A stretch of 64,000 nucleotides of DNA from NCBI GenBank assembly GCA_965153355.1, contig OZ231127.1, forward strand, positions 88,598,001-88,662,000, read 5' to 3'. Shown here one piece after another: positions 1 to 12,210 of this stretch (the first letter of the stretch is position 1; each line of letters starts with the position of its first letter). The position numbers and the translations under genes are program-made. The stretch is from Flaccisagitta enflata (taxonomy: Eukaryota > Chaetognatha > Sagittoidea > Aphragmophora). The notes beneath the pieces were generated by a model. The model saw nothing but the letters and a program-made list of their open reading frames with translations, searched no databases and was not told the DNA's origin.

Positions 1-324
1 TGACAATGTATTGACATGATGGGAATGATTAAACGTTTTTGTACAACATTGGGACACCCCTGATTGATTCTATGGTTAATCAGTCCTTTCTCTCTATTCA
101 GCCTCTCCTGCTCATCTTCATCCTCACCCTCATCCTTCGTCTCTTCAATTTCTTGTGTCTTTGTTTCTTTGTCTCATTTCTGTATCACCTGATGAATACA
201 ATTTTCCAATGTTGTATGAAAATGTCTAATCATTTCCATCTTACCAGATCTACAACCATCCAACTTTCACTCTTCTGTTGTTTGTCATCTCACTCAAAGC
301 ATTTTTTTAAAAAGCTTGAACAGA

Positions 325-474
325 AACAAGGCTGGATACACGGCAATCTAGTCGTGGAAGGTTTGGCAGGAGCGGCAATGCAAAAACCGCTCACAATTCA
401 GAAATGTTATGGACTGATGGACGGATGGACAGATGGACGGGTGGACAGATGGACAGGCCAACCGACACGGCAAC
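325..474 (-). mobile_element. HPE family A2 copy, 5' hairpin lost
   Basis: The minus-strand element ends in the canonical AACAAGGC and carries the A-body (GGATACACGGCAATC, then AAAACCGCTC). A GACGGATGG-type tetranucleotide stretch follows, and CCGACACGGCAACA. The terminal hairpin is missing, so this is a truncated copy. It is non-coding; an open frame across it is incidental. Confidence 0.7.
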
Positions 475-1780
475 ACCCATCTGCAACATTACTGAGACCA
501 TACATAACGTTAATGCAATAAGATGAAATTGTCACATGAATATATCTGAGGCCTACTTACTTCGTTTTTCAACATCTAAGAGCGACTGAAGCGGAATCTG
601 AGAAAAAACACCAAAAATACCTATACTTTTGCTGTTTTTACAGCATTTTACAGCATATACTGAAACTATTTTTCAACATCTAATGATTGATTATTTTCAA
701 AATAGTGTTCCTAGACCAGTTACACTAATTTTGAGTACAGATGAATCAATGCTGCAGTATATAGTAGGGAAATACTGAAAAAACAGTAAAAAATGCTATT
801 TTACAGCATTTTTACAGCATTTTAGAGCATTGATTCAAAATTCTATCAGGAAATTTTTGAGAATTTAGTATGAATTGATAAATTAAGTATTCCCAATGCC
901 CATCCCATTGGTTGTTTTTACCTCCTGTTCTTTCTTGACCACATAAAGCCTCCAACAATGCGTGACTTTTAAAAAGCTTGAGCCAGCTATAAGAAATGTG
1001 TTCACACCTAAAGACATCGAATCACAAAAATACTCATAAATCGAGAATGCCTAGACTGAGGGACTTGAAATTTTAGGGTTAGACGCAGAATTTGATGCTC
1101 TTTCAGACCATTCCCAGTGCAAACTTCCCTAGTTTCTTATGACGGGTCTCAATACTAGGATTCACAGCGTGACATAAGCGTGACAGGGTGTGAACACATT
1201 TCTTATAGCACATTGAAAATTTCATATTTCTACATTGAGACATGGCAAAGTAACGAAATTTGGCCTGAACACTCTCATATTTCTTCACTAAACGGGCTAA
1301 AAAGAAAAAGTTGAAAAACTCAAGGATAGATAGTGTTTTTTTATCAATAATTGGAATTTTTCCCAAAAATTGTTAAAAATAGTATTTTTAAAAAATTTTA
1401 AAAATTGTATTTTTTCTATTATGAACAAGGACCTGTCAACGAATGATTTTAAGTCTTCAAAACCATAACCAGGACCAATGAAAATGCCCCATTTCTTCAT
1501 ATAACATTATGTTTTTTCTCATATTTTACAGTGGAGATAGTCAGTGGGACATAAATAGGACATATAAAAATTGGCCAAATCAGCCCTTTTTTGGGTCTTA
1601 GATCGTAAAAATATGTCGACACTGAAGAAAGTAGGTTGTTACCAGAGTGCTACCTGATGTCCCTGACAACCTAGGGACACTTTTCTCCAAAAAGAAATTG
1701 AGAAAGGATACTTTATATGTCATCCTGTATGGGTATTTCCTTGGCCCGGCGAAACCCGAATCTTACCATAAACTCTCTGT
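475..1780. other. AT-rich unique DNA with small inverted repeats
   Basis: No gene is recognised. Short ACAGCATTTTACAGCA motifs recur at about 630-660 and 795-830. They resemble the CGGCATTTTACGGCA motif of the 29-kb array. A 20-odd-base inverted repeat (GCTATAAGAAATGTGTTCAC at about 985-1007, complement at about 1187-1208) suggests an old fold-back element of about 225 bp. Open frames on the minus strand at 1103-1500 show no recognisable domain. Confidence 0.4.
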
Positions 1781-1791
1781 CTCTCTGCCTC

Positions 1792-1903
<112 letters not shown>

Positions 1904-2153
1904 CATCCACGGTCACTCTAGAAGTGAAGTCTAGAGGAACATCCATATTCATCGCCTCTTTCTCATCATCTTCTGAGGGGCTTATCCGTGTAAGCCATGT
2001 TTAAAGCCCTGAGCTCACAGTGAAACATTATTTACTCATCTGATTTTCTCTAATTGGATTTTGTGTGGTCAAGTGATTCATCGTCGTCACCTCGACTTTT
2101 TATTGGAAAGGATTATTTCATTTACTTGAAACATGCTTACAGCGAATATAATG

Positions 2154-2574
<421 letters not shown>

Positions 2575-2689
2575 CTTTCTGACAAACACACGTAAAAGCA
2601 GAATGGTTTCATTTTGGTTTTCCCGCCGTCATCTCAAGAGGATTCCGCGAAGGTGAAAACAATTTCGGACCAGAACAAACTCCCACAGC

Positions 2690-3600
2690 CCCTCCGCCGC
2701 AGCCGAGTGTGTTCACACTACAAATATTGGTCACGCTTTCAGCCCCGCCGCCGCAACCGAGTGTGTTCACACTTCAAAGATTGTTCACGTTTTCAGCCCC
2801 TCCGCCTCCGCCGAGTGTGTTCACACTTCAAAGATTGTTCACGTTTTCAGCCCCTCTGCCTCCGCTGAGTGTGTTCACACTACAAAGATGGTTTACGTTT
2901 TCAGTCCCTCCACCTCTGCCAAGTGTATTCTCACTACAAAGATTGTTCACGTTTTCAGCCCCTCCGCCTACGCAGAGTGTGTTCACACTTCAAAGATTGT
3001 TCACGTTTTCAGCCCCTCTGCCTCCCCTGAGTCTGTTCACACTACAAAGGTGGTTCACGTTTTCAGCCCCTCCGCCTCCGCCGAGTGTATTCACACTACA
3101 CAGATTGTTCACGTTTTCAGCCCCTCCGCCTCCGCAGTGTGTTCACGCTACAAAGATTGTTCACGTTTTCAGCCCCTCCGCCTCCGCAGTGTGTTCACGC
3201 TACAAAGATTGTTCACGTTTTCAGCCCAGCCGCCTCCACCAAGTGTGTTCACATTTCTTACATTATTATTTTGTTTGTTCATGTTATCAGCCCCTCTGGG
3301 CCCTCTGCCTCCGCCGAGTGTGTTCACACTGCAACGATTGTGCTCATTTGTTCACACTAACATTATTCTATCAATTGTTCCCATTTTCAGCCTCTCCGAA
3401 TCCACTGAGAGTGTTCACACTCTGTTCATTATTTGTTTTTTTATTCACATTTTCAGCCTCTCCGCCGAAAGTGTTTGTTTGTTCATGTTTCAGCCCCTCT
3501 GCCGCCACCAAAGTGTTCACACTGCAGAAATTATCCTTTTGTTTGTACCCGTTTTGAGCCTCAATGAAACCCACAAGACTTATAGAGCAGCTGAAGGCTG
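2690..3600. repeat. 54-bp minisatellite, about 15 units
   Basis: The unit reads roughly GAGTGTGTTCACACT-CAAAGATTGTTCACG-TTTTCAGCCCCTCCG-CCTCCGCC. Units are near-identical at the left and decay after about 3240. Because 54 is divisible by three, several frames stay open, giving 18-residue protein repeats such as PSVFTLQRLFTFSAPPPP. I see no start context, splice signals or codon bias, so the open frames are most simply a by-product of the period. Confidence 0.9.
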
Positions 3601-3950
3601 AAAATGTTGTGGAACCCGAAATACCTGCCAAGATTCCTCATAAAGAAAGAAATAAGGGCAATAATACTGAAAGGCTGAACATGTCCTGAAACCCCAAAGA
3701 CCTGCCGAGCTGCCTAATAATATCCCGCATCGCTTTTCATCGAAGAGACTGCAAACTCTTGATTTAAGTTACGCCAGAAAGAAAGAAAAAAGAAAGAAAG
3801 AAAGAAAGAAATCAAAAGAAAATAAAAAAAAATGAATGTGTAAAACTTTAATTTTAGGTGAATTTAAAAAAGACGAAACAGAAGTGGAAAAGATCAGAGA
3901 AAATGAAATGTTCAGCCAAATCTGCAAATGTAACACCAGCACTTGTAGTA
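3601..3950. other. Unique AT-rich DNA with (GAAA)n
   Basis: A small (GAAA)n tract lies at about 3775-3812. The rest is AT-rich with no recognised gene. The right edge is the TA target duplication of the Tc1-like element beginning at 3951. Confidence 0.5.
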
Positions 3951-4542
3951 CTATCTTCACAATAGAAATCTTTACACTTTGAAAAAAAGTTCATTTTTTG
4001 ATGTGAAAATGGAAACAAATCGATCATGGAGCCATCAATATTCAGTGTTAGCCCCATTTGACTGAATTACAGCCGCCATTTGTCTGGGAAGTGTTTTGAA
4101 GCGCTTTTTGAGGTATTTTGGGGTGACGGCCTTCCAGACCATTCTCGCCACTTTTTTGATACCCTTTCTTTGGTACATTTTGACTTATGGCTCCAGAAAG
4201 ACTCAACAAATCATTGGAAAATTGGTGACAAAAATAAAGCTCTTCGAATTTGCAAGCGGTCTACGCAAACCGCATCTGTCTAGCTCAATGCGTATAGAAG
4301 TAATTTGATAAGAAGTAAAATTATATCATTTGAAGATAGTGTAAAAATGGCAAACGCGAAATTGAAATATTTCGTTCAAAGTTGAATAACTTTTGAACGC
4401 ATTGAGTTAGAGATATGCGGTTTGCGTAGATCGCTTGCAAATTTGAAGGGCTTGTATATGGCCACCAATTCTTTAAAGATCGGGCTAATGTAACCAGAGA
4501 TATCAGTTAAAACATATGTAAAGATTTCTATTGTGAAGATAG
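3951..4542 (-). mobile_element. Tc1/mariner non-autonomous element with TA TSD
   Basis: Terminal inverted repeats CTATCTTCACAATAGAAATC (left) and its complement (right, ending at 4542) are flanked by TA at 3949-3950 and 4543-4544. The 592-bp length nearly matches the related 591-bp element at 17975-18565. Both carry the interior motif GCTCTTCGAATTTGCAAG. On the minus strand next to the left end is the C-terminal end of a Tc1-type transposase. This is a deletion derivative and cannot be autonomous. Confidence 0.88.
4035..4184 (-). pseudogene. Tc1-like transposase, C-terminal remnant
   Basis: A minus-strand frame of 49 codons ends at a stop (4035-4037) and contains VWKAVTPKYLKKRF followed by LPRQMAAVIQSNGANTEY. 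This is the pattern of the last 40-odd residues of Tc1-family transposases (W..I...YL..L...MPRR..AVI...GG.T.Y). The catalytic DDE/D region is absent and an in-frame TAA lies immediately upstream. It sits about 85 bp inside the element's left terminus, as expected for the 3' end of the gene. Recognition is by eye. Confidence 0.82.
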
Positions 4543-4544
4543 TA

Positions 4545-4938
4545 GTACTATTTTTTGTTTCACTGAGTAGTGGCAGTCAGTGGCACTGCCCTTTAGAGGC
4601 CACTCTCTAAACAAGATCAGGTGAAATGAATTGAAGTAATGTCTCATTCCTCTTATAAGTTTTACGTTATTTTTCCAAGTAAGTGGTCGGGGTAGACTTA
4701 AATTCTTGTTATTTTCAGTTTCAAAAAGAGAAAAAAAAACCTTCTAAAAAGTAGAAGCAAAACGCACTGTTTTACTTTTAACCTGATCTTACTCTGAGAG
4801 GGTAGTGCGCTGCAGTATGATAGGTGGAACAACATCCCTCACTATACCAAAACTAAAATGAAATCAATGGAAGAGGGCCTTGTGAGCCCTCACTGACTAG
4901 TTGCTACGCGCATCACTCCTAGTATACCCGTATATCTC
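4545..4938. other. Unique DNA with an imperfect fold-back
   Basis: A segment at about 4580-4620 containing GCACTGCCCT and AAGATCAGGT recurs inverted at about 4780-4815 (ACCTGATCTT, AGGGTAGTGC). This suggests an old fold-back element of about 235 bp. No gene is seen. Confidence 0.4.
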
Positions 4939-4964
4939 TTTCTGTCTGTCTCTGTCTCTGTCTA

Positions 4965-4997
<33 letters not shown>

Positions 4998-5004
4998 GTC
5001 TCTC

Positions 5005-5088
<84 letters not shown>
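4939..5088. repeat. (CTGT)n / (CT)n compound microsatellite
   Basis: CTGT-containing runs (about 4940-5010) pass into pure (TC)n to 5088, in the same left-to-right order as at 1794 and 47010. Non-coding. Confidence 0.95.
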
Positions 5089-5092
<4 letters not shown>

Positions 5093-5397
5093 TCCTGCCT
5101 CTTTTCCTGCCCCCATTCCATAATTTATTTCAGTCTATTTTTCGAAAGGGATGGGAGGAGGGGGGGGGGGCTTCAGTGGTTATGTCCTTATATGCGTCTT
5201 ATATGGCTTTGTGGGCGGATCAGAGACAGAATATTTTTTCCTTTTCTTTTGCTTTCGTCGTTCCTTTTCTGAGCCTCGCGTTGTCCATTTGTCACTCGGT
5301 TGACCGATGACCACAGGAGGCACAGTAGCGCGCTCTTGTGATGCATTCGTCGCGTCGACATCAAAACCGCCTTTTGTCCATTGCGTGTAATCACGTC

Positions 5398-5398
<1 letters not shown>
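5089..5398. other. Unique sequence with a G-run
   Basis: Apart from a G-run at about 5159-5170 nothing is recognised. The segment is somewhat more GC-rich than its neighbours, but all frames are short. Confidence 0.4.
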
Positions 5399-5446
<48 letters not shown>

Positions 5447-5475
5447 ACGACAGACAGACAGACGGACAGACAAAC
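5399..5475. repeat. (GA)n followed by (GACA)n
   Basis: Pure (GA)n to 5444, a short interruption, then GACA/GACG units to about 5475. This is the reverse-strand equivalent of the CTGT/CT compounds. Confidence 0.93.
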
Positions 5476-6230
5476 AGGAGAATGTGACAGAAGAGGAAGC
5501 TTCGAGAAGCGAGCCTTCCTTGAATCAATTTTTCTAGCCTTGTTGATATTGTTTTTTTCTAGTTGATGTTATAAACTTTAGGTGGTAATGTTTCTCTACG
5601 ATACAGTTGTTTTTTTTTTGTGGTTCTGTTATCATTTCATTTTGTTCACTTTTTCTCTCGGTGATGAATTTAGGACAGCTGGCGCGAATATCTCCCTGAA
5701 TGTGAGGTGGAGTCCTGCTTTCAGCAAACAAATTAACCATCAAAGATGAAGAAAAAAGGAGATACATGTATACATCCGTCCCAAAAAATATCATCAGCTC
5801 CCGTTATGACTGTCAGTCTGTCTTTCGCTGATAAAGTCCCTTACGTCACTTTTATGAAAGTTAGACAAGATATCAAGTAGTTTTAGTTGTAATTTTTTAC
5901 CCGACACTATCTGAATGTAAGCCTAATCGTAACTTACTAAAACACTGTTTATCAGTCAGTACGTAGGGAAATGCTCTATGCAATCTATGCATGTTTCTTA
6001 CAAAAATGAATCTTTCTACCTGAAACGACACTAGCATCAGCTTTGGAGAATTGAGTTGTTGCATGTTGATCTCAGATTGATCACATTAGCGCAAAAACGG
6101 CTTATAGCTATTAAGTGACCGTCCAAATTGAACAACCACATTGCTCATAGAGTCACGTGCACTGAAAAGAAAAGTTTTTTCTTCTTCAAATACTCGAAAT
6201 TCGAATGTAATAAGATCAAGATAATTTCTC
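5476..6230. other. AT-rich unique DNA
   Basis: I see no recognisable gene, repeat or element in this interval. Open frames are short and lack domains. Confidence 0.4.
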
Positions 6231-6238
6231 TCACTCAC

Positions 6239-6332
<94 letters not shown>
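6231..6332. repeat. (CT)n microsatellite
   Basis: About 50 CT units after a short CTCACTCACT lead-in. Non-coding. Confidence 0.95.
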
Positions 6333-6334
<2 letters not shown>

Positions 6335-6645
6335 GGAAAACTCCCACTCTAACTCAACTTTCACTCTACAGTTCTTCAACATGTGCTTTGCGTGGATATT
6401 TACAAACAGAGAACTTGATTTCTTTTTCTTTTTTTTTTGCCGCTATCAAATAAAAACTCACTCACGGATTTTCATCTGGAGCCAATCTGCTTTTTCATTC
6501 CTCGCTTTTTTTTGCCCATTTTTTATGTTGTTTTCACTAATTGTTTCCATTTATCGGTCGGTCAAGTGGTCCTCCCGTCACGCTGAGCCTCTACGTATCT
6601 CGTTCTATCTAGTTCTTTTGAAGCTCGTAGCTACCAGCAGCCTCC

Positions 6646-6683
<38 letters not shown>

Positions 6684-6781
6684 CTTGGTTTCTTTGTTTC
6701 TTTCTTTTTTCTTTGTTTCTTTGTATCTTTGTATCTTTCTTTCTGTTTTCTTTCTTTTCTTTCTTTCTCTCTCTCTTTCTC

Positions 6782-6857
<76 letters not shown>

Positions 6858-6880
6858 TATTTCTTTCTTTATTTCCTTCC
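6646..6880. repeat. (TTTC)n microsatellite
   Basis: TTTC units, interrupted at about 6684-6780 by TTTG, TATC and CTCT variants, then nearly pure to 6860. Frames read as Phe-Leu-Ser-Phe repeats. Confidence 0.95.
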
Positions 6881-6944
6881 TTTGGTCCGTTGATCCGTCT
6901 GACCCTGGGCCCTGCCTTCCTGTTCGCGATTGTTATCTGGCATG

Positions 6945-7306
6945 TCTTCTTCTTCTTCTTCTTCTTCTTCTTCTTCTTCTTCTTCTTCTTCTTCTTCTTC
7001 TTCTTCTTCTTCTCCTCCTCCGCCTTCTTCTTCTTCTTCTTCTTCTTCTTCTTCTTCTTCTTCTTCTTCTTCTTCTTCTTCTTCTTCTTCTTCTTCTTCT
7101 TCTTCTTCTTCTTCTTCTCCTTCTCCTCCTCCTCCTCCTTCTTCTTCTTCTTCTTCTTCTTCTTCTTCTTCTTCTTCTTCTTCTTCTTCTTCTTCTTCTT
7201 CTTCTTCTTCTTCTTCTTCTTCTTCTTCTTCTTCTTCTTCTTCTTCTTCTTCTTCTTCTTCTTCTTCTTCTTCTTCTTCTTCTTCTTCTTCTTCTTCTTC
7301 TTCTTC
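6945..7306. repeat. (TTC)n array, about 360 bp
   Basis: A near-pure TTC/GAA triplet array with three CTC-rich interruptions (about 7012-7025, 7117-7139). The homopurine-homopyrimidine mirror symmetry makes it a candidate triplex (H-DNA) former. Poly-Leu, poly-Ser, poly-Phe, poly-Glu and poly-Arg frames here are artefacts of the triplet period. Confidence 0.97.
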
Positions 7307-7309
7307 CCT

Positions 7310-7492
7310 TTTTAGTTGCGAGCATGCGACTCTACAACCCACTCTGTCCGTCGGCCTGTAACACTTCGTTTTTTTTGGTGTTTACGGGCGATTTTTGTGT
7401 TACTGCTCCTGCCTGTCTGCCTAGTTGGTCTATTGCATTATTGCCCCTGTTCACCCGCATGCGGTTTAGGTAGCCGTGTATACGGCCTTGTT
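7310..7492 (+). mobile_element. HPE family A copy
   Basis: Starts in a T-run with hairpin AGTTGCGAGCATGCGACT, then CTCTACAACCCACTCTGTCC and a GTCG stretch. It has the A-body with CTGCTCCTGCC and CCCCTGTTCACCCGCATGCG, and ends GTAGCCGTGTATACGGCCTTGTT. The distal GCATGCG is the inverted partner of the hairpin arm. Non-coding. Confidence 0.85.
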
Positions 7493-8320
7493 TTCTTGTT
7501 CATCTATTTTTTCTTAGTAGTTTCCAAATGACGACAGAGGGAGAAAAAAACTGATACAGATTGACCAATATTCGCGTTTTCGACATTCGAGGGAGTGTAG
7601 AAATTAATCAGCGTCCACTATTTGTGGGTGGGGGGATTGGGGGGGAATAGGGGGGGAAGGGGGGGTGTGGACAGCGAGTGGAAGTGATCGAAAGGTTGGG
7701 GTGGCCCGGGTTACGGATAGGACCTGAGCTACACAGCTTCTGTCTTTCAAAAAAAAAAAAAAAGAAGTTTTTTTGAACAAAAATTAAGACGCAACAGAAT
7801 TGAAAGGATGCGTTTTAAAACTCTGCATTCTGTCTGTTTATCAATACTCATCAGTTGTCGAAAAAATCAGTTAAAAAATTTGTTTTTAAAAGGTAAGTTT
7901 GTCGGATCATAAAGAGACACGATTTTGAAAGTTTTCCCTTTGTTTCTCCAAGTTTAATTTCTTTTAGTTTGGAAAAAAGTCGAAGAATACCTTCGGCTTT
8001 TTGAGACCTACGGCGAAAATCGATTTTCCCCTTTCCTCATGAGTGGTTTGCGGAAGTTGAACAATTTTGGGAGTTAAATGAGACTACGCATGAAATTAAT
8101 AGCTAAGAAAGAGCTAATTCTCCTCTTTCAGATGACGCCAAGCAGAATTCTGTCCAATCAATAGTTTTGGAGCTATGATTTTTTGAATCTTTTTTTATTT
8201 TTCCGCATTATTTGCATTTTTCTCAAAAACGAGGAATCAAGTTAGTTAAGTCTTTTTGAACTTTTAAATGCCCCAGGCGATAATTGTGCATCCTGGCAGC
8301 ACAGTCTCTCTCTCTTCTTT
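7493..8320. other. AT-rich unique DNA with a G-run cluster
   Basis: The only notable feature is a cluster of G-runs at 7626-7665. No coding signal is recognised in the remainder. Confidence 0.4.
7626..7665 (+). other. Potential G-quadruplex motif
   Basis: Five G-runs of 3 to 7 G are separated by loops T, ATT, AATA and AA. This satisfies the usual G3+N1-7 rule on the plus strand. Confidence 0.75.
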
Positions 8321-8490
8321 TAACTCTGGACTCTTTGAGAGGCTTTGTCCGTCAGTCTATCTATCGGTCTGTCAGTGCGTCTGTCCATCCAAGTGGAAAT
8401 GTCGAAAAACAAGCGGTCTAGATTCTTGTGTGTAGGGGTTGGGGTGTGGATGGGGGTTGCATGCCCCTGTCCACTAGTCCGGCATCCTCA
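8321..8490 (+). mobile_element. HPE family B copy, truncated at both ends
   Basis: Retains TGAGAGGCTTTGTCCGTC, GTC-rich units, a GTGGAAATGTCGAAAAACAAG stretch, and the B signature GGGGTGTGGATGGGGGTTGC with TGCCCCTGTCCACTAGTCCG. The hairpin 5' arm and the CACTTGTT end are missing. Confidence 0.7.
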
Positions 8491-8557
8491 ACTCTTTTTT
8501 TTTTCTCACCATTTACGACTTTTTTCCTACGGCGATAAGCCGCCTTTATTGGTATAT

Positions 8558-8768
8558 AACAAGTGACGCGGGGTCACATTATCGTTCCGCACGGGTGGGC
8601 AGGAGCATCCAACATCCAACCGCATCCCATTTCCCCCCCATACATACACAAAAACAATCTAAAACGCTCATTTTTGCACTTTCCGACTCATGTCCACGGA
8701 AAACGGACCAACGGAGAGACCAACGGACGGACCAAGCCTCTTATAGAGTTGCGTGTGTGCAACTAAAA
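8558..8768 (-). mobile_element. HPE family B copy
   Basis: Minus-strand orientation: begins AACAAGTGACGCGGGGTCAC and ends with hairpin AGTTGCGTGTGTGCAACT plus AAAA. The distal TTCCGCACGGGTGGGCAGG is the inverted partner region. It lies next to, and inverted relative to, the truncated B copy at 8321. Confidence 0.85.
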
Positions 8769-8769
8769 C

Positions 8770-8905
8770 TTGTATCTATTATAGGCGGATTTCCGTTATT
8801 ACCAATATAGAAATTAAAAGTTTATGGCAGGACAAAGTTTCCTGTCTCTTAAAGGCAGATTTCCGTTTCTCTTGAATCCGTTATAACGGTTTGTAACTGT
8901 ATTTT
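8770..8905. mobile_element. Degenerate pogo-like MITE remnant
   Basis: The right end, TCCGTTATAACGG then TTTGTAACTGTA, resembles inverted ends typical of pogo/Tigger-type MITEs. The left end has only a partial counterpart (GGCGGATTTCCGTTAT). Boundaries are uncertain. Confidence 0.4.
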
Positions 8906-8995
8906 GTATCTCAAGAGTGTTTTGCACATCTCCTTGGCTCCCATTATTTCGTTGCACTAATTGATTTTTTTTCTTCAAATAGCATGCACGTAGTT

Positions 8996-9168
8996 TAAGT
9001 CGCGCACAAGCGACTCTAGAAGAGGCTTTGTCCATCCATCCGTCGATCCTTCGGTCCGTCAGTCCGTCAGTCCGTCAGTCCGTCGAGTTGGAAAGTGTGA
9101 AAATGCGCTTTTACGCCCGGCCTACCCACTTGTCGGTGACTGATATTGGCCGTGTATCCGGCCTTGTT
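8996..9168 (+). mobile_element. HPE family A-like copy
   Basis: Hairpin AGTCGCGCACAAGCGACT, then CTAGAAGAGGCTTTGTCC and (GTCAGTCC)n. A short body contains GAGTTGGAAAGTGTGAAAA (B-like), and the 3' end is A-type, GGCCGTGTATCCGGCCTTGTT. It looks like an A/B mosaic. Confidence 0.8.
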
Positions 9169-9358
9169 TCTTGATATCTACAGAACTACATGTTCAAGGA
9201 TTACGCACATCCTTTTAAATACACGAACATTGCTTTGTCTGCCTTACGGTATACAAATATAACAAACAGCTGTTTATTTAAAATGATTGATGTCCCCTCG
9301 TAATGAACACTGACAGTCACTGTTCAGTTAACACTCTCTTGTCATGCCCGCCTTAGAA

Positions 9359-9493
9359 AACAAGGCCAAGTAGGCCAATGAGGTGCGACGTTTGGATCGT
9401 CGAACGAATGCGTTACCCGACCAACCAACCAACCAACCAACCAACCAACCAACGGACACAATTAGTTATAGAGGTGCTTTGTCGCACCTAAAA
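9359..9493 (-). mobile_element. HPE family C copy
   Basis: Minus strand: AACAAGGCCAAGTAGGCC, GGTGCGACG, CGTCGAACGAATGCG, a run of (ACCA)n, then GGACACAATTAGTTATAGAGG and hairpin AGGTGCTTTGTCGCACCT with AAAA. The inverted repeat of GGTGCGAC occurs near the AACAAGG end. Confidence 0.85.
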
Positions 9494-9539
9494 AACTGAG
9501 GTAGAAACGGGAAAGGTAGAATGATATGAAATAATCAAA

Positions 9540-9660
9540 CGAATGCATTTTGTCACCAATGAACCAATGAACCAAAGAACGAATTAACCAATGAACGAAT
9601 CAACGAATCAACGAATGAACGAATCAACTAATGAACGGATTAACTAATGAATCGGATTAA
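9540..9660. repeat. Degenerate GAAC/GAAT tandem repeat
   Basis: Recurring AATGAACC/GAATCAAC units, a decayed tetranucleotide-type array. No coding signal. Confidence 0.7.
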
Positions 9661-9737
9661 AAAACTCGCTCACGCGCTCATCACGACGTGCCGCCAAATT
9701 TTTGAATGTGTCATCTTAGTTTTCGCTGTGTTCGACT

Positions 9738-10274
9738 GAGCGTGTCACTTGCGTGCTTCGCATAGCAAAAGTTGGGAGTATCCATTCGCCCTACTTAGGT
9801 AATGTGGAGGAGCAAAAATCATGAAGATGACCATTTTCCTTTTTTCAAAATTCCTTCATCTTCCGTTTTTGTTTTGGCCTTAAAGTTTCACAGATTTCCC
9901 AGAATTCAGCAGAATCCTGTGTAGTTTTGTTACAAAAAGGACAATTATTCATTTTAGAAAAACATAATGCTTGTAAAAATAAACTAAAACATTAGAACAT
10001 AAGCTATAAAAAAGCTTATGAAAAGGCAGAATTGCAATTCTTTGAAAAATAGAAATTTGTAAAAGTTAATTCAAACAATATCAGCATATTGCTTTGTCCC
10101 ACTGCATTATGCAAATTAGGCCCTCAAAAACAATTTTCTAAAAAACGGAAGATGAATGATTTTTGATAAAAGAAAAATGGTAAGGGTCCTAAAATTGGCC
10201 ACTCCATATTAGGTAAAGAGGGCGAAAAGAAATAAACAACTTTTGCTATGTGAAGCACCCAAGCGTGTCGCTGA
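9738..10274. mobile_element. Fold-back MITE, 537 bp
   Basis: Left arm (GCGTGTCACTTGCGTGCTTC, then GCATAGCAAAAGTTG) and right arm (CAACTTTTGCTATGTGAAGC, then ACCCAAGCGTGTCGC) are inverted copies. Further inward pairing involves GGAAGATGAA/TTCATCTTCC and GGCCTTA/TAGGCCC. The exact ends and target duplication are unresolved. Confidence 0.7.
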
Positions 10275-10399
10275 ACCTGCCTGCCAAGACGAAATCCCAT
10301 ATCTTTCACGATCATGGTCTGGCGCACCTTTCAATTAGCCACGGGCTGTCTGTTTCTAGCTGATCGTTTGTCATCCATAGCAACCGTTTGTATGTCTGT

Positions 10400-10590
<191 letters not shown>

Positions 10591-10740
10591 CGGAAGTGAG
10601 TAAGTTTAGGTTTTGTGACTCAATGTGTACCAGCAGAGGTCAGACGGCGGTGGCAAAAAAAAAAAGGTCAAAAGACCAAAAAACCGACGAAGCAAAACGA
10701 AATCCAAACTGAATTAAATCATTCTACTCGCGCGCGGGCC

Positions 10741-11828
<1,088 letters not shown>

Positions 11829-12210
11829 GATGCTTTATTGCCCATTGGTGTTGGTTGCCATGGAAATACATTTCCATGTATCAACGCTAAAGTATCAATA
11901 TTTTGAGAAATTTTATGAAGGAACATTGTTTAGAATAAAATTAGCTTCAACTTTCCCACAATATGTTCTGTAAGAATATCGCTCGTTTGGCGGTTGCTAG
12001 GGAGCATCACAGGGCTGTCACACATAGTTACGCTCCTTAGCAATGGTTAAACGAGCAATATTCTTACAGAACATATTGTGGAAAAGTTGTAGCAAATTTT
12101 ATCTTAAACAATGTTCCCTGAAAAAAATTTCCTCAAAATATTGATACTTTAGCATAAATACAGGAAAATATGTTTCCATGGCAACCAACACCCATGGGCA
12201 ATAAAGCATC
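11829..12210. mobile_element. Palindromic MITE (GATGCTTTATTGCCC ends), full copy
   Basis: The element is one large imperfect palindrome. It begins GATGCTTTATTGCCCAT and ends with the complement GGGCAATAAAGCATC. Paired inner blocks include GTTGGTTGCCATGGAAA/TTTCCATGGCAACCAAC, AAAGTATCAATATTTTGAG/complement, and CACAATATGTTCTGTAAGAA/complement. The apex is near 12010-12050. A second member is at 27655-27960. No transposase and no clear target duplication. Confidence 0.85.

Noticed and set aside
2709-3557. 282-codon frame with 18-residue PSVFTLQRLFTFSAPPPP repeats as a repetitive protein gene
   Set aside because: The other frames of the same array are also open, there is no credible start or splice context, and the units decay without frame preservation.
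6685-7473. 262-codon poly-Leu frame and poly-Arg/poly-Glu antisense frames
   Set aside because: Triplet repeat (TTC)n only.
8558-8768. HPE-B copies as tRNA-derived SINEs
   Set aside because: No box A/B promoter motifs, no poly-A tail and no variable-length TSD were seen.
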